NCBI GenBank assembly: GCA_022818135.1
Contig: JAFMSR010000002.1
Coordinates: 54,638,160-54,702,159 of the forward strand
DNA length: 64,000 nucleotides
Source: Saxidomus purpurata
Lineage: Eukaryota > Mollusca > Bivalvia > Venerida > Veneridae
Direction: 5' to 3'
Each line of letters opens with the position of its first letter. The stretch's first letter is position 1. This document shows, one piece after another, positions 33,030 to 46,079 of the stretch. The notes beneath the pieces are model-generated. The model ran no database searches, was not told the DNA's origin, and saw nothing but the letters and a program-made list of their open reading frames with translations. The translations under genes were made by a program, and so were the position numbers.

Positions 33030-35574
33030 CCGGCCGATAAGCTGACGCATATATACCTCCTCCCCTTAAAAACTAGTTCTTAGGCTATAAATTAACTGTT
33101 GTGGTTTGCTAAAAATTCCTTAAACAGATCTTTAACCAGTTCTTACCTGGCATTTAGCAGGCAATCACATAATACGACACAGTCATTTGATCCATTAGAT
33201 GTTTAATGGGAAAAAAACTGGCTTTACAGGCAACATGCTTTAACTTGCATGATCAAGTGGTATGAAAAGGTGCCAGATAAGACATTATTTTTCGGAAGTA
33301 GATAATAGGAGTGAATAACATCTCCCTTTTTAAATGTGTTTTTATGAACATTTTATTGTGCACTTGCTCCACTTGATTGTGAATACACTTAACCGATATT
33401 AGAAACGTAAAGATTTCCGCTGTTGAGCATTTTTATTTGAATGACGCTTTTGTTTTTATTTAAGTAATTTTTTCGATGAATTATTGAAACTTTTACAATA
33501 ATTCAGTTTTATATTGTTTTTGTTGTGTAAGAAATTTGAATAAATTTGAAACACGATAACGCTGTTAAAATAAATATTTTGCCACTTTTGCGTCTCTAAA
33601 CCTGTTGAGTGTAGTTTACAGTTTTTTTAAACACTCCTTAAATTATTTAACTAAGAGAACTGATCCAGTTTTACAACATCCACACGGAACATATCAATGA
33701 CATAAATGTCATGATTGGCATCTGTGTCTGTCTTTTCAGCGAAACTCCCATATAAGATGGCATTTTATCACTGTACATAATTATTATTTTGCAAAACTCC
33801 TCCCCACAGCAGACATAGCCAAAAAGAAAAGTGTAGCTAAAAGTAAAATCCCAACTTCTCAATGTGTTTAAACACCCCTTTTTCATTTACATGTTCTAAT
33901 GAATGTTTTGCTCAATTTCCTTTACTGATCCTTTTAACTGAGCATATATGTATAATACTTAATAACACAGTACAAGTTTTACCAAATTTCTTGATTGCAA
34001 GTTAGTTTGCCACAGGTTTAACGTAAGCGGAAATAGCAAGTTCACAGATATTCATACCATGTATATTCAGATAGTGCAACCAAACAATATTTTTAAAGAA
34101 ATTCCCGAAAAGGTAAAATATTCCAAACTTCATGGGAAATGGAAAATTCATCGTCAGAGTTCTGAACCAGTAGATCTATGCAGTATTGACTTATTACAGA
34201 CATTAGTTATTAAATTTGAAAAGACTTTCATAAAACTAAGACTGAAAAGCCTAAAAACTTCATATTTGCATGTATCTCATAGGTGAGGAAAGTAGATATA
34301 TGCTATTTACAAAAAGTTTACTTTTAAATGACCAAAAACCTCATGATATTATATTATTTTCGGATTATCAGGAGTAAAACGGAACTTAGTGTCTGATTAG
34401 ATTGTCTGCCTTGTATAACGAAATAAATTGCACCTGACATAGTAATGTACGACATGAACTTGACACAGAAACGCGTGAAAAACGTGCCAGCTACTAAAAT
34501 GCAACAGGTATCTATAAACACATGGTAGCGTGTTTATTCAATCAACAACATTCAGCTCGTTGTTTCATGACAATAAATGAAATGTAACAACGCAAAAATA
34601 TTCAAGACGTTTTGTAAAACCTATCCTACAGCCAAAAGTGGATTAATTGTTTACTCTGTTACGCTTTCGGTTATATTAAACATTTTTTTTTTTCAAATAC
34701 AAGTGGTTCCACATTGAAATGTTTGCATCATGAAATGCTTCATAGAGTCTCTCTGTATGCAAGCATGTTTTTTTTTTTTAATTTAGGCAGTCAACATTGT
34801 TTTAAGTCCTTAAATAGAATCCAGTCTTCTGAAACTACACGCACTTTACAGAAATGGTCATTGGGTGACCGTTTAAACAATCTTTTACTTGCCGATGGAC
34901 ATAGAAAATATGCATGGAAAGCTCTTACGTGCATAATGATAAAAATACGCTCCCTTTTTGAAATAAGAAGATAATCTATATTCTCTACAGTTTATCTTGC
35001 GAGTACATGTCATATTAAGTATTAGTAATAGAACATTGAAACTCAGAAAACTCGTTAATTATTGACAATGGAATAACCATTAGGGATTTGATATAGATGT
35101 AACTTTTCTTTATAAAGTCAGATGAGTATTACAGGGCCATTAATTCAATAAGTAAACCCCGTTGCTGCACAGCGATGATTCACAACTCTCAGTTTAATTT
35201 ATTTTACATTTTGAACCAAAAGTTTTCCTCCAGTTTGTAACATCTTTTTAGAAATTACAAAATGTTGGTGACAGTCTGCAGGAAGGAAAGCCCTGTTCTT
35301 GGGAATTGTTCATTATCCATAGGCACCCCCTACTCCCTCCTCAAGAAAGTTTATCATGGCTTTTCTGGTCTACATTTGTACCGACCGCTTCAACGTGGTA
35401 ACACGAGGAAAACTGACGACTTTTTTTACTGTCCTGTGTCGTAAAATCAGCCTTCATCTTTTTACAACACAGTCACGACCAATGTCTACAATGGTCACAA
35501 AGCAAAGTGAAGCAGAATTCGGCTAGTATTTATAGGTTCAAGTAAAGCCAATTTACTTCAGAAAGGTATTTCAC
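33030..35574. other. non-coding stretch
   Basis: AT-rich DNA between the SINE and element X copy 2. I see no gene, RNA or structured repeat in it. Confidence 0.4.
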
Positions 35575-36149
35575 GTTTTTATTTGTGTAACAAACAAATT
35601 TTCTTACCGTTTTCCGAAGCCTACTCCTTAAGTACCAAATCTGAAAGTAGCTCCGGCACGTCAGTCAGCATATAATCCCAAATTATGATTCTTCATTTGA
35701 AACCGTATGGCCATTGCAGACATGAAAGTTGTATTGTTTACATATATAATGTGATAAACTCATGCAGCATCAGCTAAATTTTGTAAATATAACTAAAGTA
35801 AACTGTTTTCGAATAAGAACCACGGATGTACTTCATTTAACAATGATGCGTAAAAATAAGGGACGATTTACTATATATATACACCCTATAGGAATAGTTC
35901 CGATTTCTTAACCCGCCGGCCATTTCTTGAACCTCGTGCAGAAAGAAAACATATGTTTTGGAGTTTCTGTGACAACAAAATGTCTGAACCTGATCGTGAT
36001 TTTAAAGAATGAAATATTTTGAACAGCCAGGAATATTTACGCGCATGTTTACACATATTCTTTTTACGATTATATCCATCCATTCATAAATTTCAGTCAA
36101 TGCGCGGCAAGGGACGTAATTATAACTTTCCTTATTGCGAAGTATTCTG

Positions 36150-36259
36150 CGGGGGGGGGGGGGGGGGGGGTTTTTGTTTTTACATATATTATAAATACGC
36201 GTGAGCACCTTAAGCAGGGGGGGGGGGGGGTGTTGGTGGGGGGGGGGGGGGGGGGGGGG
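36150..36259. repeat. interrupted poly-G tract
   Basis: G runs of 20, 14 and 22 bases at 36151-36170, 36217-36230 and 36238-36259, separated by AT-rich sequence. In element X copy 1 the corresponding stretch is ordinary sequence. It could be real G-quadruplex-forming DNA or a poorly resolved assembly region. Gly- or Pro-only frames here are spurious. Confidence 0.85.
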
Positions 36260-36511
36260 CAAAACAAGTGTTAGGATACGTTAATGTTGATGTTTTAACG
36301 ATTTGTTATATTTCATGGGTGGTGATTTTTTTAAGTTGAAGGCAATTTACCCTTTATTCGACTGTAGGCTCGTTATCTTGAAATGCATCGAACGAGCTAT
36401 TTTGTTAAAATACATATCAATGACTGCAGAAAAGCATTTGAACATCACTACTTCCTGGTCTCAACCATATTCGTTCTATAAATGTGTATTGTGGCATTAT
36501 AGATACGCATT

Positions 36512-37232
36512 ATTATTCAACTTTACAATATTACACTCTGTATTAGATCAATTGCACACATGATATGAAACAGGTAGAGCTAATACAAAGCATAACTGAG
36601 CCAATATGAGAAAAACAGGGCCAATACGAGAAAACAGGGCCAATATGGAATTCAAGCATTCTGATTGGTTTAGAAGAGAGGGCCAATACGGAGAAGTCAC
36701 TTCCGTTAGTTTTTTAAACGACGCCATTTTGTTTTTAGACTCATGCTGATATCGAACAATGACTGTAAAATTTTTATTTTCGAAATAAACATAGGGTTAT
36801 GGGTATTCATTTTCTGAGTTAGATCATTTTCTATCCAAACATAACAGTTTGGAGTAAAATTCGAGAAAAAGTTGATTTTTATTTTTTTCATCCCACTCCT
36901 GTATAAATCTACCATGTCCATTGAGTTATGGATAAGGAAATCCCACCCTCGGGTTGAGATATGTCCAAAAAAACTCGGCAGAGCCTCATTTTTGTGACGT
37001 ATCCACAACTCATGAACATGTTAGATTCTCTTTATATTCTTGTTTATTTAGCCAATATTGTAAAGTTGAATAATAAAATTATCATTAATCAAGTGATTTC
37101 ATATTGGCCTTGTTATTTGTCCTCGGGCAGTCGTATTGGCCCTCGGCCTTCGGCTTTGGGCCAATACGACCACCCTCGGACAAATAACAAGGCCAATATG
37201 AAATCACTTGATTAATAAAATTATATTATTAC
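36512..37232. mobile_element. fold-back element inserted in element X copy 2
   Basis: Comparison with copy 1 places the insertion at an ATTATTA that appears on both sides. Near the left end TTCAACTTTACAATATT is inverted at 37051-37070. The right part (37084-37216) is a hairpin with about 59-base arms and a 15-base loop. The left part repeats GGGCCAATACGAGAAAACA about every 22 bases (36597-36690). No transposase. Confidence 0.7.
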
Positions 37233-37710
37233 TTTATAGGTCCGCACAATAAATGGGTCCCCTTATTGATCGGTGCTATTGCCTGCTCGTTTGTGTTATC
37301 GAAGCGCCGTAACTACTAACTAGCTGCTCGATCAGTGTCTGATTTCAGACAGTTGAACTGTACGTGAAAACATTTTGATGAGTACAGTGAAAATCCCTGC
37401 GGGAATAGAAACAGAGACAATTCGATCCAAAATACGATTCATAACTATTGCATTCTGTTCATATCTTATTACCAACTGACATAGCCTTCACTAATGAAGA
37501 TTACAGCCTGAAATAGCCGTCACAACAAAACAAAGGAAAAATATTTTGAATACACAAACAAATCCAGCGTCTTCAGCGCTTTGATTTTAAAGAGCAATGC
37601 TACATTTTATCGATAGAATGAAGTGCGTGCATTACAACGTAGTCAGTAACTATTCCTGGGCATTTTATGTTATTATACAAAAGTGACTGATACACTAGCA
37701 AAATAGATAG

Positions 37711-37783
37711 CATCCCCGGCGGGATTCGAACCCGCGACCTCTGGATTAGAAGTCCAGCGCGCTATCCACTGCGCTACGGGGAC
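37711..37783 (-). tRNA. tRNA-Arg (anticodon UCU), third copy, inverted
   Basis: The reverse complement is identical over 73 bases to the copies at 27588 and 31586. The 3' flank differs (CTATCTATTTTGC, with a TTTT terminator), so it does not belong to the duplicated segment. It lies 127 bases beyond the end of element X copy 2. Confidence 0.97.
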
Positions 37784-38452
37784 ACGTCCAGTCTTTAATG
37801 AAAAGTGATTTAAAAACTGCATGGACTTAGTTACATGTTCTAATAGGTTTTAACCGTTGTTTTACAATAAGCGTAAAAGGCCATTCACTGTTCAGTGCTC
37901 GAAACCGGACTTAAGTCACTCAGTAAAATTTCACGTTTAGAATAATATACTTTTATAATTTTATAATTTACCAGTTTTCATCCGATCCTGTACAAAGAAT
38001 GTTAAACCTCAATTAATTATAGAAAGGATAATAATGTTTTATGGAATTTTGATTTCAAGTGTAATTTCAATTTCAATTGTCGACTGCGCGAATAAGTAAG
38101 CTGGAGAATTAGCTGCATTCTGTAAGTAACTGTAAACGAACATACATAATACATGTTTTCTACATTCATAATGTTCAAGACAAACGGGCTGTCTTATAGC
38201 TGTACGAGCCCATAGAAAAAAAAAACATATAAAATACTTTCCTAATTACTAGTATATGAAGGCTATAAATACGCCGATACAATGAATTTAGATTTACCTT
38301 AATATCTAGTTGCCTGGAACTTATTTGTACCTCATTTACTGTCAGGTATATCACTAAGATTTTTATGATTATTTGCCGTAAAATATTCTAAAATGGTTAA
38401 AAAGCTAAAAATGATTATTAAAACAGCAGAAAAAAGTAAAAAAAAAAATAAT

Positions 38453-38540
38453 TGGGTGTTGATGGGATTCGAAGATTCGTAAAAGTTCACTACTACACAG
38501 GTGTATGAGCTAACGGCTTTATCCATCACACCACGCAGAC
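38453..38540 (-). repeat. tRNA-like SINE head
   Basis: On the minus strand GTGGTGTGATGGATAAAGCC resembles an A box and CTTCGAATCCCA a B box, with a long central arm. The stems pair poorly and an AT-rich tail follows, so this is a SINE or tRNA relic, not an active tRNA gene. Confidence 0.5.
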
Positions 38541-39304
38541 AGACTTGTAAGGGAAGGGGAAAAATAGCTAAGATAATATCATATATATTTAAAAAGGCCA
38601 TCAAAGAATATTCAGACGACTGCACTTCGTGTCAAAGGCTATGTAAGTGGAAAAAGCAATCATATATCCATTTTTCTCAGCGTATACTGCGCCTGAAACG
38701 TGAAAAGCGCTTTTTTCTATTTTTATCAGCGTAGATTGCGCCCTCTATGAAACGAACGACAACTCAATTACAAACGACAACTCTTGCTTTTCCAAAAAAA
38801 TTGACTGTGTCTCCAGTTTTCATCTCAGAAGTACCTCAATTTTATAACGAAGAGAGACGCATATGTTCGATCTAGTGCGTTTAGTCTCCATGCATCTTTT
38901 ACTCACCACGTATTAAATATAGCTGCGGCCCGCAATGAAACTATAAAGTTGTAATATTAGAAAAATAAGAAAAAAAGTAACAATAAAATACTTAAAATGT
39001 AAATAAGAGGCTGAACTTATCAGAGCCATGCACTAGCCAAAGAATTCAATTAACGTGTAGCATTCAGCAATATGAAAATCAAAGATTAGCGTCTGTGTTA
39101 CTATGTGGATAATGATACGTCAGTCATCTTTGAGTCAATAAAAGATGCTGAATTCGTGAGTGCTATGTGAACGGCCGACGAAATATTTTTTATTCTAACG
39201 CAGTTATTGGCATAACGTCATTTCTGATTGGTTGCGTCGCCTTAAATTGTGACTATGAAATAACGTATATAAAGTCGCAAAAATCAAATGGCATTTTGAT
39301 TATC

Positions 39305-39821
39305 GCATTTTAACATACTGTGCGTTAGAAAAGGGTTAACTATTTAGTGATTTTGACATTTGCGACCGTAAATACGATTTTAATGGTCGAAAACAGTTTT
39401 AACAGCTCCGGCTGCCTTCGCCGTTGAAAAAGTTTCCGGCAATTAAAAACCGTATATACAGTCGCAAATATCAAAATTACGAAACAGTTAACCCTATGAT
39501 ACATGTGTATACACACAAATATGAAAGAGGCCATACATGTAATTAGACATTGGATTACACTGTAAATGAGTTTTATTTGTTTGGGCACCAAACAAATATA
39601 CTTATCATTTTTCGATGCCTACTCTCATAGTACGAAACCTGAAAGTAGCCGTGCCGTCAGTCAGCATAATCATAAACCCAAATTCGCAAATAATTTTAAC
39701 GGCGACGGCGTAAGCAGGAGCTGTTGAAACTGTTTTAGACCATTAGAACCGTATATACGGTCGCAAATGTCAAAATCACTAAAAAGTTAACCCTTTTCTA
39801 ACGCACAGTGTGTTAAAATGC
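39305..39821. repeat. fold-back element with 125-bp arms
   Basis: 39305-39430 and 39694-39821 are inverted copies at close to 90 percent identity (for example CTGTGCGTTAGAAAAGGGTT). Part of the right arm is repeated directly at about 39450-39500. The right arm lies inside the ends of element X copy 3, so the two are nested or fused. Confidence 0.7.
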
Positions 39822-40037
39822 AATAATTGAAATAATTTAAACGACGTTACGTCGGTTTTGCGTTAAAAAGTCAGACACATTGTAAAATTATACAAAGATT
39901 TAAGTTATATGCTTGTTCATAAGTTACGTTATTTGTGAAGTTAGTTTTTATTCCCACAGAGGATAGGGTTCTAGTCCAACTGTCCACAAAGAAATATTTT
40001 GAATACACAAACAAATCCAGCGTCTTCAGCGCTTTGA
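39571..40037 (-). mobile_element. dispersed element X, copy 3 (ends only)
   Basis: Both ends of element X are present in minus orientation: TCAAAGCGCTGAAGACGCTG at 40037 and the hairpin end at 39571, which here is a longer perfect hairpin (ATTTGTTTGG/CCAAACAAAT, 3-base loop). The middle is replaced by fold-back sequence. Confidence 0.6.
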
Positions 40038-40589
40038 TTATATCATCTCTTTTTTTCGTTGAGTTCATTATCATTCAGTATGTTTTTCATTTCGAGTAAG
40101 AGTTCAAGTTATTTCTAGTTCAACGTCACATTTGCTGTAGAAAGTTGTTGCGTGATGAACGAGTACATGTAGTTCATAAGTATGCCTTAGTAACTTATAT
40201 TCAGTTAAGCAGATCTGCAAAACAGTTCATTATTATGGTTTTCTGGTAATGAACCGTCTTGTGTGCAGTTACTAGACAGTTGAACTGAAAAAAAATCGAT
40301 GCTTTTTTGCGGTGATCATTTCGGAAAATTGGAACGTTTCCCAGAAAGCGACAAAACAGTTTCACAGATACATAGAACAGAAGCACAATTAAACTTCTTG
40401 TCTCGAACTTTGGAAAAGAAAATACATTTTACAATCGAATTCACTTATACGGCCGCTTAGAAACGAAAAAATAATGTAACCCTCAGTCTGACTAACAATA
40501 TCCATGATCTAGCCGCAGTAGAATAAGAGGAAAAGCAATGCATTTTTTTGTTTATTGCGAGGCTTAGGGAAATTGATATGTGAGGTGGA

Positions 40590-40760
40590 AATAATTAACG
40601 AATATTTTTTATCCGATGTCCGAGTGGTCCGGATGTTAACATGGCAAGGACCTACTTTAAATTCCCTGCCTCCGAAACATATTGCAAACGTTCTCACATA
40701 TACAGAGTACAGTTGGTAGCGGGACTCAAGCTAATGACCCTTATTGGGAGACAGACTTAC
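40590..40760 (-). repeat. SINE tail fragment related to 5480-5667
   Basis: Shares the succession AACATATTGCAAACGTTCT, ACATATACA, TGGTAGCGGGACTCAA and CTAATGACCCTTA with the SINE at 5480-5667, with many substitutions. The tRNA-like head is lost. Confidence 0.45.
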
Positions 40761-40769
40761 TGAATACCA

Positions 40770-43001
40770 GTCATACAGCAGGCAAGCGAGTCTTAAGCGA
40801 CACTGATAGCTGCAGCTAAATTGCAGCACCTATCAGCAAAGTTTACGTCAATACGATAGTATTGTGAAATTCTTTGACAGGGTCTTGCTGTCACAAAGAT
40901 GGTCTCGTATCGCCTGAATAACATGACCATCTACATGTTCTTCTTCGCACTGTAGAACAGCCAAACTCAAACATTAGTCTTACGACAGGACAACCAACGT
41001 AACTAAGAACACCAGTGGTTGTTTATTAATGAAAGATGCATTACTTTTTTGCTTGTTACTTTTTAAAGAGTAACTGTTGTCCCATCTGAAGCCCTTTCAA
41101 TAACCTTTGTTTCACCATAATGGTGATGATTTTAACAACAGTATAACCTTTGAGGACTTAGAGTTTTAAATGGTGAACTGACAGACAGGTTGATTATTAC
41201 CTATACTCAACTAGCATTGCTCATCACAATATTGCATTCAAATACACTACATTTAGTTTTGTTAAATCAGCAAAATAAGCGCCAGCCAACTCATTAATGC
41301 AAAAGATAATTATAGAAACCGCTGTCCAAAGTTTAAAGAGCAGCAACAAAAGGTAGAACATACTAATGGCCTTACCTCTGTCGGTATAAGGAGCTCCAGT
41401 TTTGCGAACTATATATTTCATGAACCCACACAAGTTTTTAATTCCTTGATTTTCCACCTAAAATCCGGCCCCTTATTCACCAAAAATCCCTTTCCCCGAC
41501 AGGGAGCGTACAATTGTCCGATGCTATCTATGCGGTAAATCCATTAAAAAGCAGTGCCAAAAAATCACGAGTTTCTGTTACAGCATATATAAAACACTCA
41601 ATTGGTTTGCTGTTTTGACAAAGGCGTAGCTAGATAACTAGTAAACTGCACATTCGTTCCATGTTCAACCAACACAGCTTTGTATCAATGCTGCAGAACT
41701 ATATAAAATCTTTCACCTCAGAAATTAATGTGTTTGGGAAAATCTTACCGGTATGTGATGACGTCATTTTGAAAAGAACTGAAGCGTTATTCAAATTTGT
41801 AAAATAACATTTTGTATAGCAGAAGTAAGTGTTCGAAATAATCTGCAATGCGAATTATTGTTTATTTGACGCCATTTTCAAATTGTTAGAATGCTTGTCC
41901 TAGCATCATACATATTTTAGAGTTCGATCTAAAGATAATTATTGTGTAACGTTGTAGTTGGTTTTATTTTATTTTGGCGGGAGGCTAAATCAGAACAAAT
42001 GTGAAAATTATAGATCAGTTAATGAACAAAATTGAATCTGAAATCTATAGATAGATTTTCAGATGTGGTCAAATACACAATCCAACACCATATGTAAAAT
42101 CTTTCGACAAATGTGAAACCCTAACCGTAAATCAAATGTGAAATACTTTTACACCGTATGTAAAAACTTTCTTCAAATGTGTAAAACAGTTCTAAAGTTT
42201 TTACATACATGTACATTGTTGACTTGTATAGGGTAAAATTATTTCGCATTTCTGGCCAAATTTACCACAGTGACTTACATTTCGGATTTCAGGTGTAAAC
42301 TGTCTTCCGCCTGTCCTGGAAGTCATTACATTTGGGGGTTCTACAATTATTAGATTCGTGTCTTTGTGACAAAAATTCCTTGCTTCGTATATGATTATGA
42401 TGTGTCATATATTCATGAATTGATCATGCACGTGCATGATTTACCAGTTGTTTCTATACCTTTTTTGCGGCGTCTTTGCTACCTGTGATATTTTCTTGTG
42501 ATGTTTAAAGTGTTGATAATGTAACTCCTCAGTTCGTGACGATGAGCACCATGTCAAAATATCAATACATTTAACTTTTCAAACGGCGGAACATGTTTTT
42601 TTTCGCAAAGCTATGTAGCAAACATATTCATAAATAATTTTAATTCAGTTATGAATATAAATGCGTGAAATCCTGTACAGTACAGAAAATCCTGCTATTT
42701 TGTGAAAGAAATTTGCCAGACATTTCAATAGAACTTAATGATGTTTATGTGTAACATATATCTACAATATTGTTACTATCGTACCATGTGCTGGTACAAA
42801 CATGTGTAATACCGGGTATTCTTGCATACCAGATCTGGATATCTGCAGTTTTTACCAGTGCTGGAAAATCTCATCATACACTAGCCGGTGTAAGTCGACT
42901 TAATGACGTCAGATCGAACTATTTTCATGAATGAATGTTACTACAAGAAAAAAGCGAGTAAATAATTATAAGTAGTAAATGTTATTTTATTTCTGAAACT
43001 A
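40770..43001. other. non-coding stretch
   Basis: No gene seen. 42060-42200 shows loosely repeated CATATGTAAAATCTTTC and ACAAATGTGAAA phrases. An 18-base palindrome with a CACGTG core lies at 42422-42439. Confidence 0.4.
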
Positions 43002-43004
43002 TTA

Positions 43005-45379
43005 TGGCCAATTTCTTTTCTCTGGCTTGAGGGTTAATCTAGGTTTCAAGCCAACTGACGGATTTCTTTTCTACAATCTCGGCTTGGTCTTGAGCCTTGG
43101 ACAGTGTCCAAGCCAGCTTTCAATGACCGATTTCTTTTCTCTAATCCAGGATTGGAAACGCGCTCGTGGCCATTGTATTTTCAAACCACCTATAGGGTAG
43201 GCTTGAACGATTATTTATCTACTATGAAAACACGAATAACTGCACTGTTATACTGTACATGTATATGCACCTGAGTACATGTAAATCAGGTGTATGTGAA
43301 CTATACAAAAATTAAACATTCTTTGCATATAGAGAACAATGGCCGCTAGATATCTTGAAATTTTTGAAACTTTAGAAAGTGAACGCGAAGAACGACGACG
43401 TCAACGCGTACATGGTGCGAGAAAGGACGGATCCATTTTTCGTGTACGATGATGTTGATTTTTATGCAGATTCCGTTTGACGAAAGCTTGTACATTGAAT
43501 TTAATGGACGAAATTGATCTGTATTGCTACTATTAGTAAAAAATAATATTTTATTTCCAAAGTGTAGATTCAATGTTGTAATACAAATATGTACATGTAA
43601 TACATCAGTTACACATTGCATATGTCGGTATTGTATACAGAAACAAGAGCTGTAATGCCAACACGTTCAACTTAAGTTTTAAAAATCAAATGACTCTATG
43701 ATAATTTCTTGTTATCAACTTTAATGACTCTATAATAATTTCTTGTTATCAAGTTTATATCGTCAACACTTTCTATTAGCTCAAATGAATGACATATGCG
43801 ACTACCGAGATATTTGAATAACATATAAAAATCTTGAACAACTTAACAAAATGTTGTAGGTAAAAAAATCATAATTTGCATTAAATTCAAGGCTATCATA
43901 CGCTTTTGCGATAAGAGGCTAATACATTTGTTGTAGCTAACATTCAAAACTTTCAGCAAAATTTCAAAGTTCAACAAAGGCCATAATTTTAAATGAAGTG
44001 TTTCACCTAACTGTCATATACCCCTGCCGATTCTATCACTTTAAATTTAATCCCATGACTGGTTAATATGATACATGTAAATGCAACATGCACGTAAAAC
44101 TTTAACTGAATGTCTAAATCAAAAGAATGGTTATTATTTTAATGAAGTGAGAGTTAACTACATGTACCTTGATTGTCTGATAGCCGGAAAAATTAAATTA
44201 GGTAATCCAATCAGTGGTTACTGTGATATGTGCATGATAGTTACGTAACTTCCAAGCAACACTTTTTAGTTAAACTTCAACGGAGTCCTACAAGAACCAT
44301 AGTTTGCATTAAATTTAGTAAAAATTGAAATAACTAGATTGCGTATGTCCGTAAACCCTTTAATTCAGTTAGAAGTTAATGTCAGTACCTTTCATGCAAA
44401 ACTATTTCCGACGCCGACGAAAAACTGACCCCAATAGTCGTCTTTGTGTTCCAAATAGTCGAGCTGAAAAGTCACCACTCTACTCTAGAAATCGCATCGG
44501 TACCAACAGACATAGCGGTGCGCCCTATATTTTTCCTTTTTTAGTGTTTAATATTTCATTATGATGATGAAAATGATAAAATTCAAAATAAAGATATGTA
44601 TTTTTCCTAAGTCACGCATTTACGCACCCCTCTCTGTTACGCTAACAACTTATCATAAAAGAAGGCCAGTTATTCTGCCGTTCGTCTGTCCGTCAATCTT
44701 TATATATCATTTACACTTATGCATTTTTAGTATGTAGTGAGTTGGTTTGGAAAGATAAAAAGATAAGTGATACATTTGTCGTTAGTCCTGAATAAATTAA
44801 AAATTATGGAAACAAAAAATATAATATTTATGTGCGTTTGTTTTTCGTAACAATGTTACATTAATAGGAAACAAATCCCTGAGTTACGGGAAAATAACTT
44901 TAGTACCTTTCCCCTAACTTTTCTCCACCACCTCTCATTTTCCGCCTGCCGTATCATTATACCTTCCTTATTCGCTCGTTCTTTCCATTTTCGTCCATCC
45001 GCTCACTCACTCACACGTTATAATTTTATCGTACTCTATAAATTCATTCGTTATGTATTATGAGACATTTAGCGCATCGGGTTTTTATTTGCCTAATTTT
45101 TTTATAATTTTATAGACTTTATTAATTAATATATATTCCGTCAGTCACTGCGGTTTTTAAATGAACGACTATCACAGTGCCGTTAATAGCATGTTTCACG
45201 TAATACCCGGGCATTTTCCCCAAACTAGGATTGAAATCAGTACAAAAGAAACGGACAGTGGTTTGACCAAGACAGAGAAAAGAAATCCGCATTAGCTTGG
45301 ATTCAATCCTGGATTGAAACTCGGCTTGTTCAATCTAGGTTTCAAACCAGGTTTCAAGCCACAGAAAAGAAATTGGCCA
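43005..45379 (+). mobile_element. PIF/Harbinger-like TIR element, 2.4 kb
   Basis: The ends TGGCCAATTTCTTTTCT and its complement at 45363-45379 are flanked on both sides by TTA (43002-43004 and 45380-45382). A 3-base TWA duplication and a GGCC-rich terminus fit the PIF/Harbinger superfamily. Subterminal parts repeat GATTTCTTTTCT and AATCCAGGATTG-like motifs in both orientations. The interior is largely non-coding, with a 38-base direct repeat at about 43688-43760. It is non-autonomous. Confidence 0.7.
43339..43452 (+). pseudogene. short coding relic in the Harbinger-like element
   Basis: ATG at 43339 opens 37 codons (MAARYLEIFETLESEREERR, then RQRVHGARKDGSIFRVR) and stops at 43450. In the next frame the sequence continues plausibly (DDVDFYADSV) before another stop, so a frameshift is likely. 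It could be the N terminus of a decayed transposase; the match to a family is not firm. Confidence 0.35.
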
Positions 45380-45826
45380 TTAGTATATACTATTATTATA
45401 TGGCATATATCACTGGCTGCACGTGCAGATGAAAATAAACTGTTATGGCGGTAACATCGCAGAGCTTCGTTACCGCCATACACAGTTACCTTCGGGTCAG
45501 ATATTCCCATATGCACGTGGAATTAGTGAAATATTCTTAAAGTACATATAATGTATAGCATGTATAATTCTTTATTATTCAGTCATTCAATCATGCACTT
45601 ATATTGTCGTGTTTACTTTTGGTCCGATTAAAGAGCATTCTCCATATTGTCATTTTTGTAAAAAATCGAGAGTTTTTCTTTGACTTGGTAATACTTAGTT
45701 AAAATATAAGAAATGGACTTTTTTTGGAAGATGAACAAAATATGTTGCTAACGCAACTGTACACAAGTTATGATGATGTTTCAACACATAACACGTGTGT
45801 TGTTGCTACTTCAAATGATGAGGGGA

Positions 45827-46043
<217 letters not shown>

Positions 46044-46079
46044 GCCTGAACATAAATTGTTTATGTCAACAGACACATC

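Larger units (their letters stand above)
35575..37584 (-). mobile_element. dispersed element X, copy 2, interrupted
   Basis: An inverted copy of 25071-26307. On the minus strand it starts TCAAAGCGCTGAAGACGCTG at 37584 and ends with the same ATTTGT/ACAAAT hairpin at about 35575-35593. It is longer than copy 1 because of a fold-back insertion (about 36512-37232) and a poly-G tract (36150-36259) that replaces part of the element. Confidence 0.65.

Noticed and set aside
36002..36262. Pro-rich frame on the minus strand
   Set aside because: Produced by the poly-G tracts; no supporting exon structure.
42422..42439. 18-base palindrome with a CACGTG (E-box) core
   Set aside because: A single site far from any supported gene; palindromes of this kind occur by chance and I have no evidence for regulatory use.
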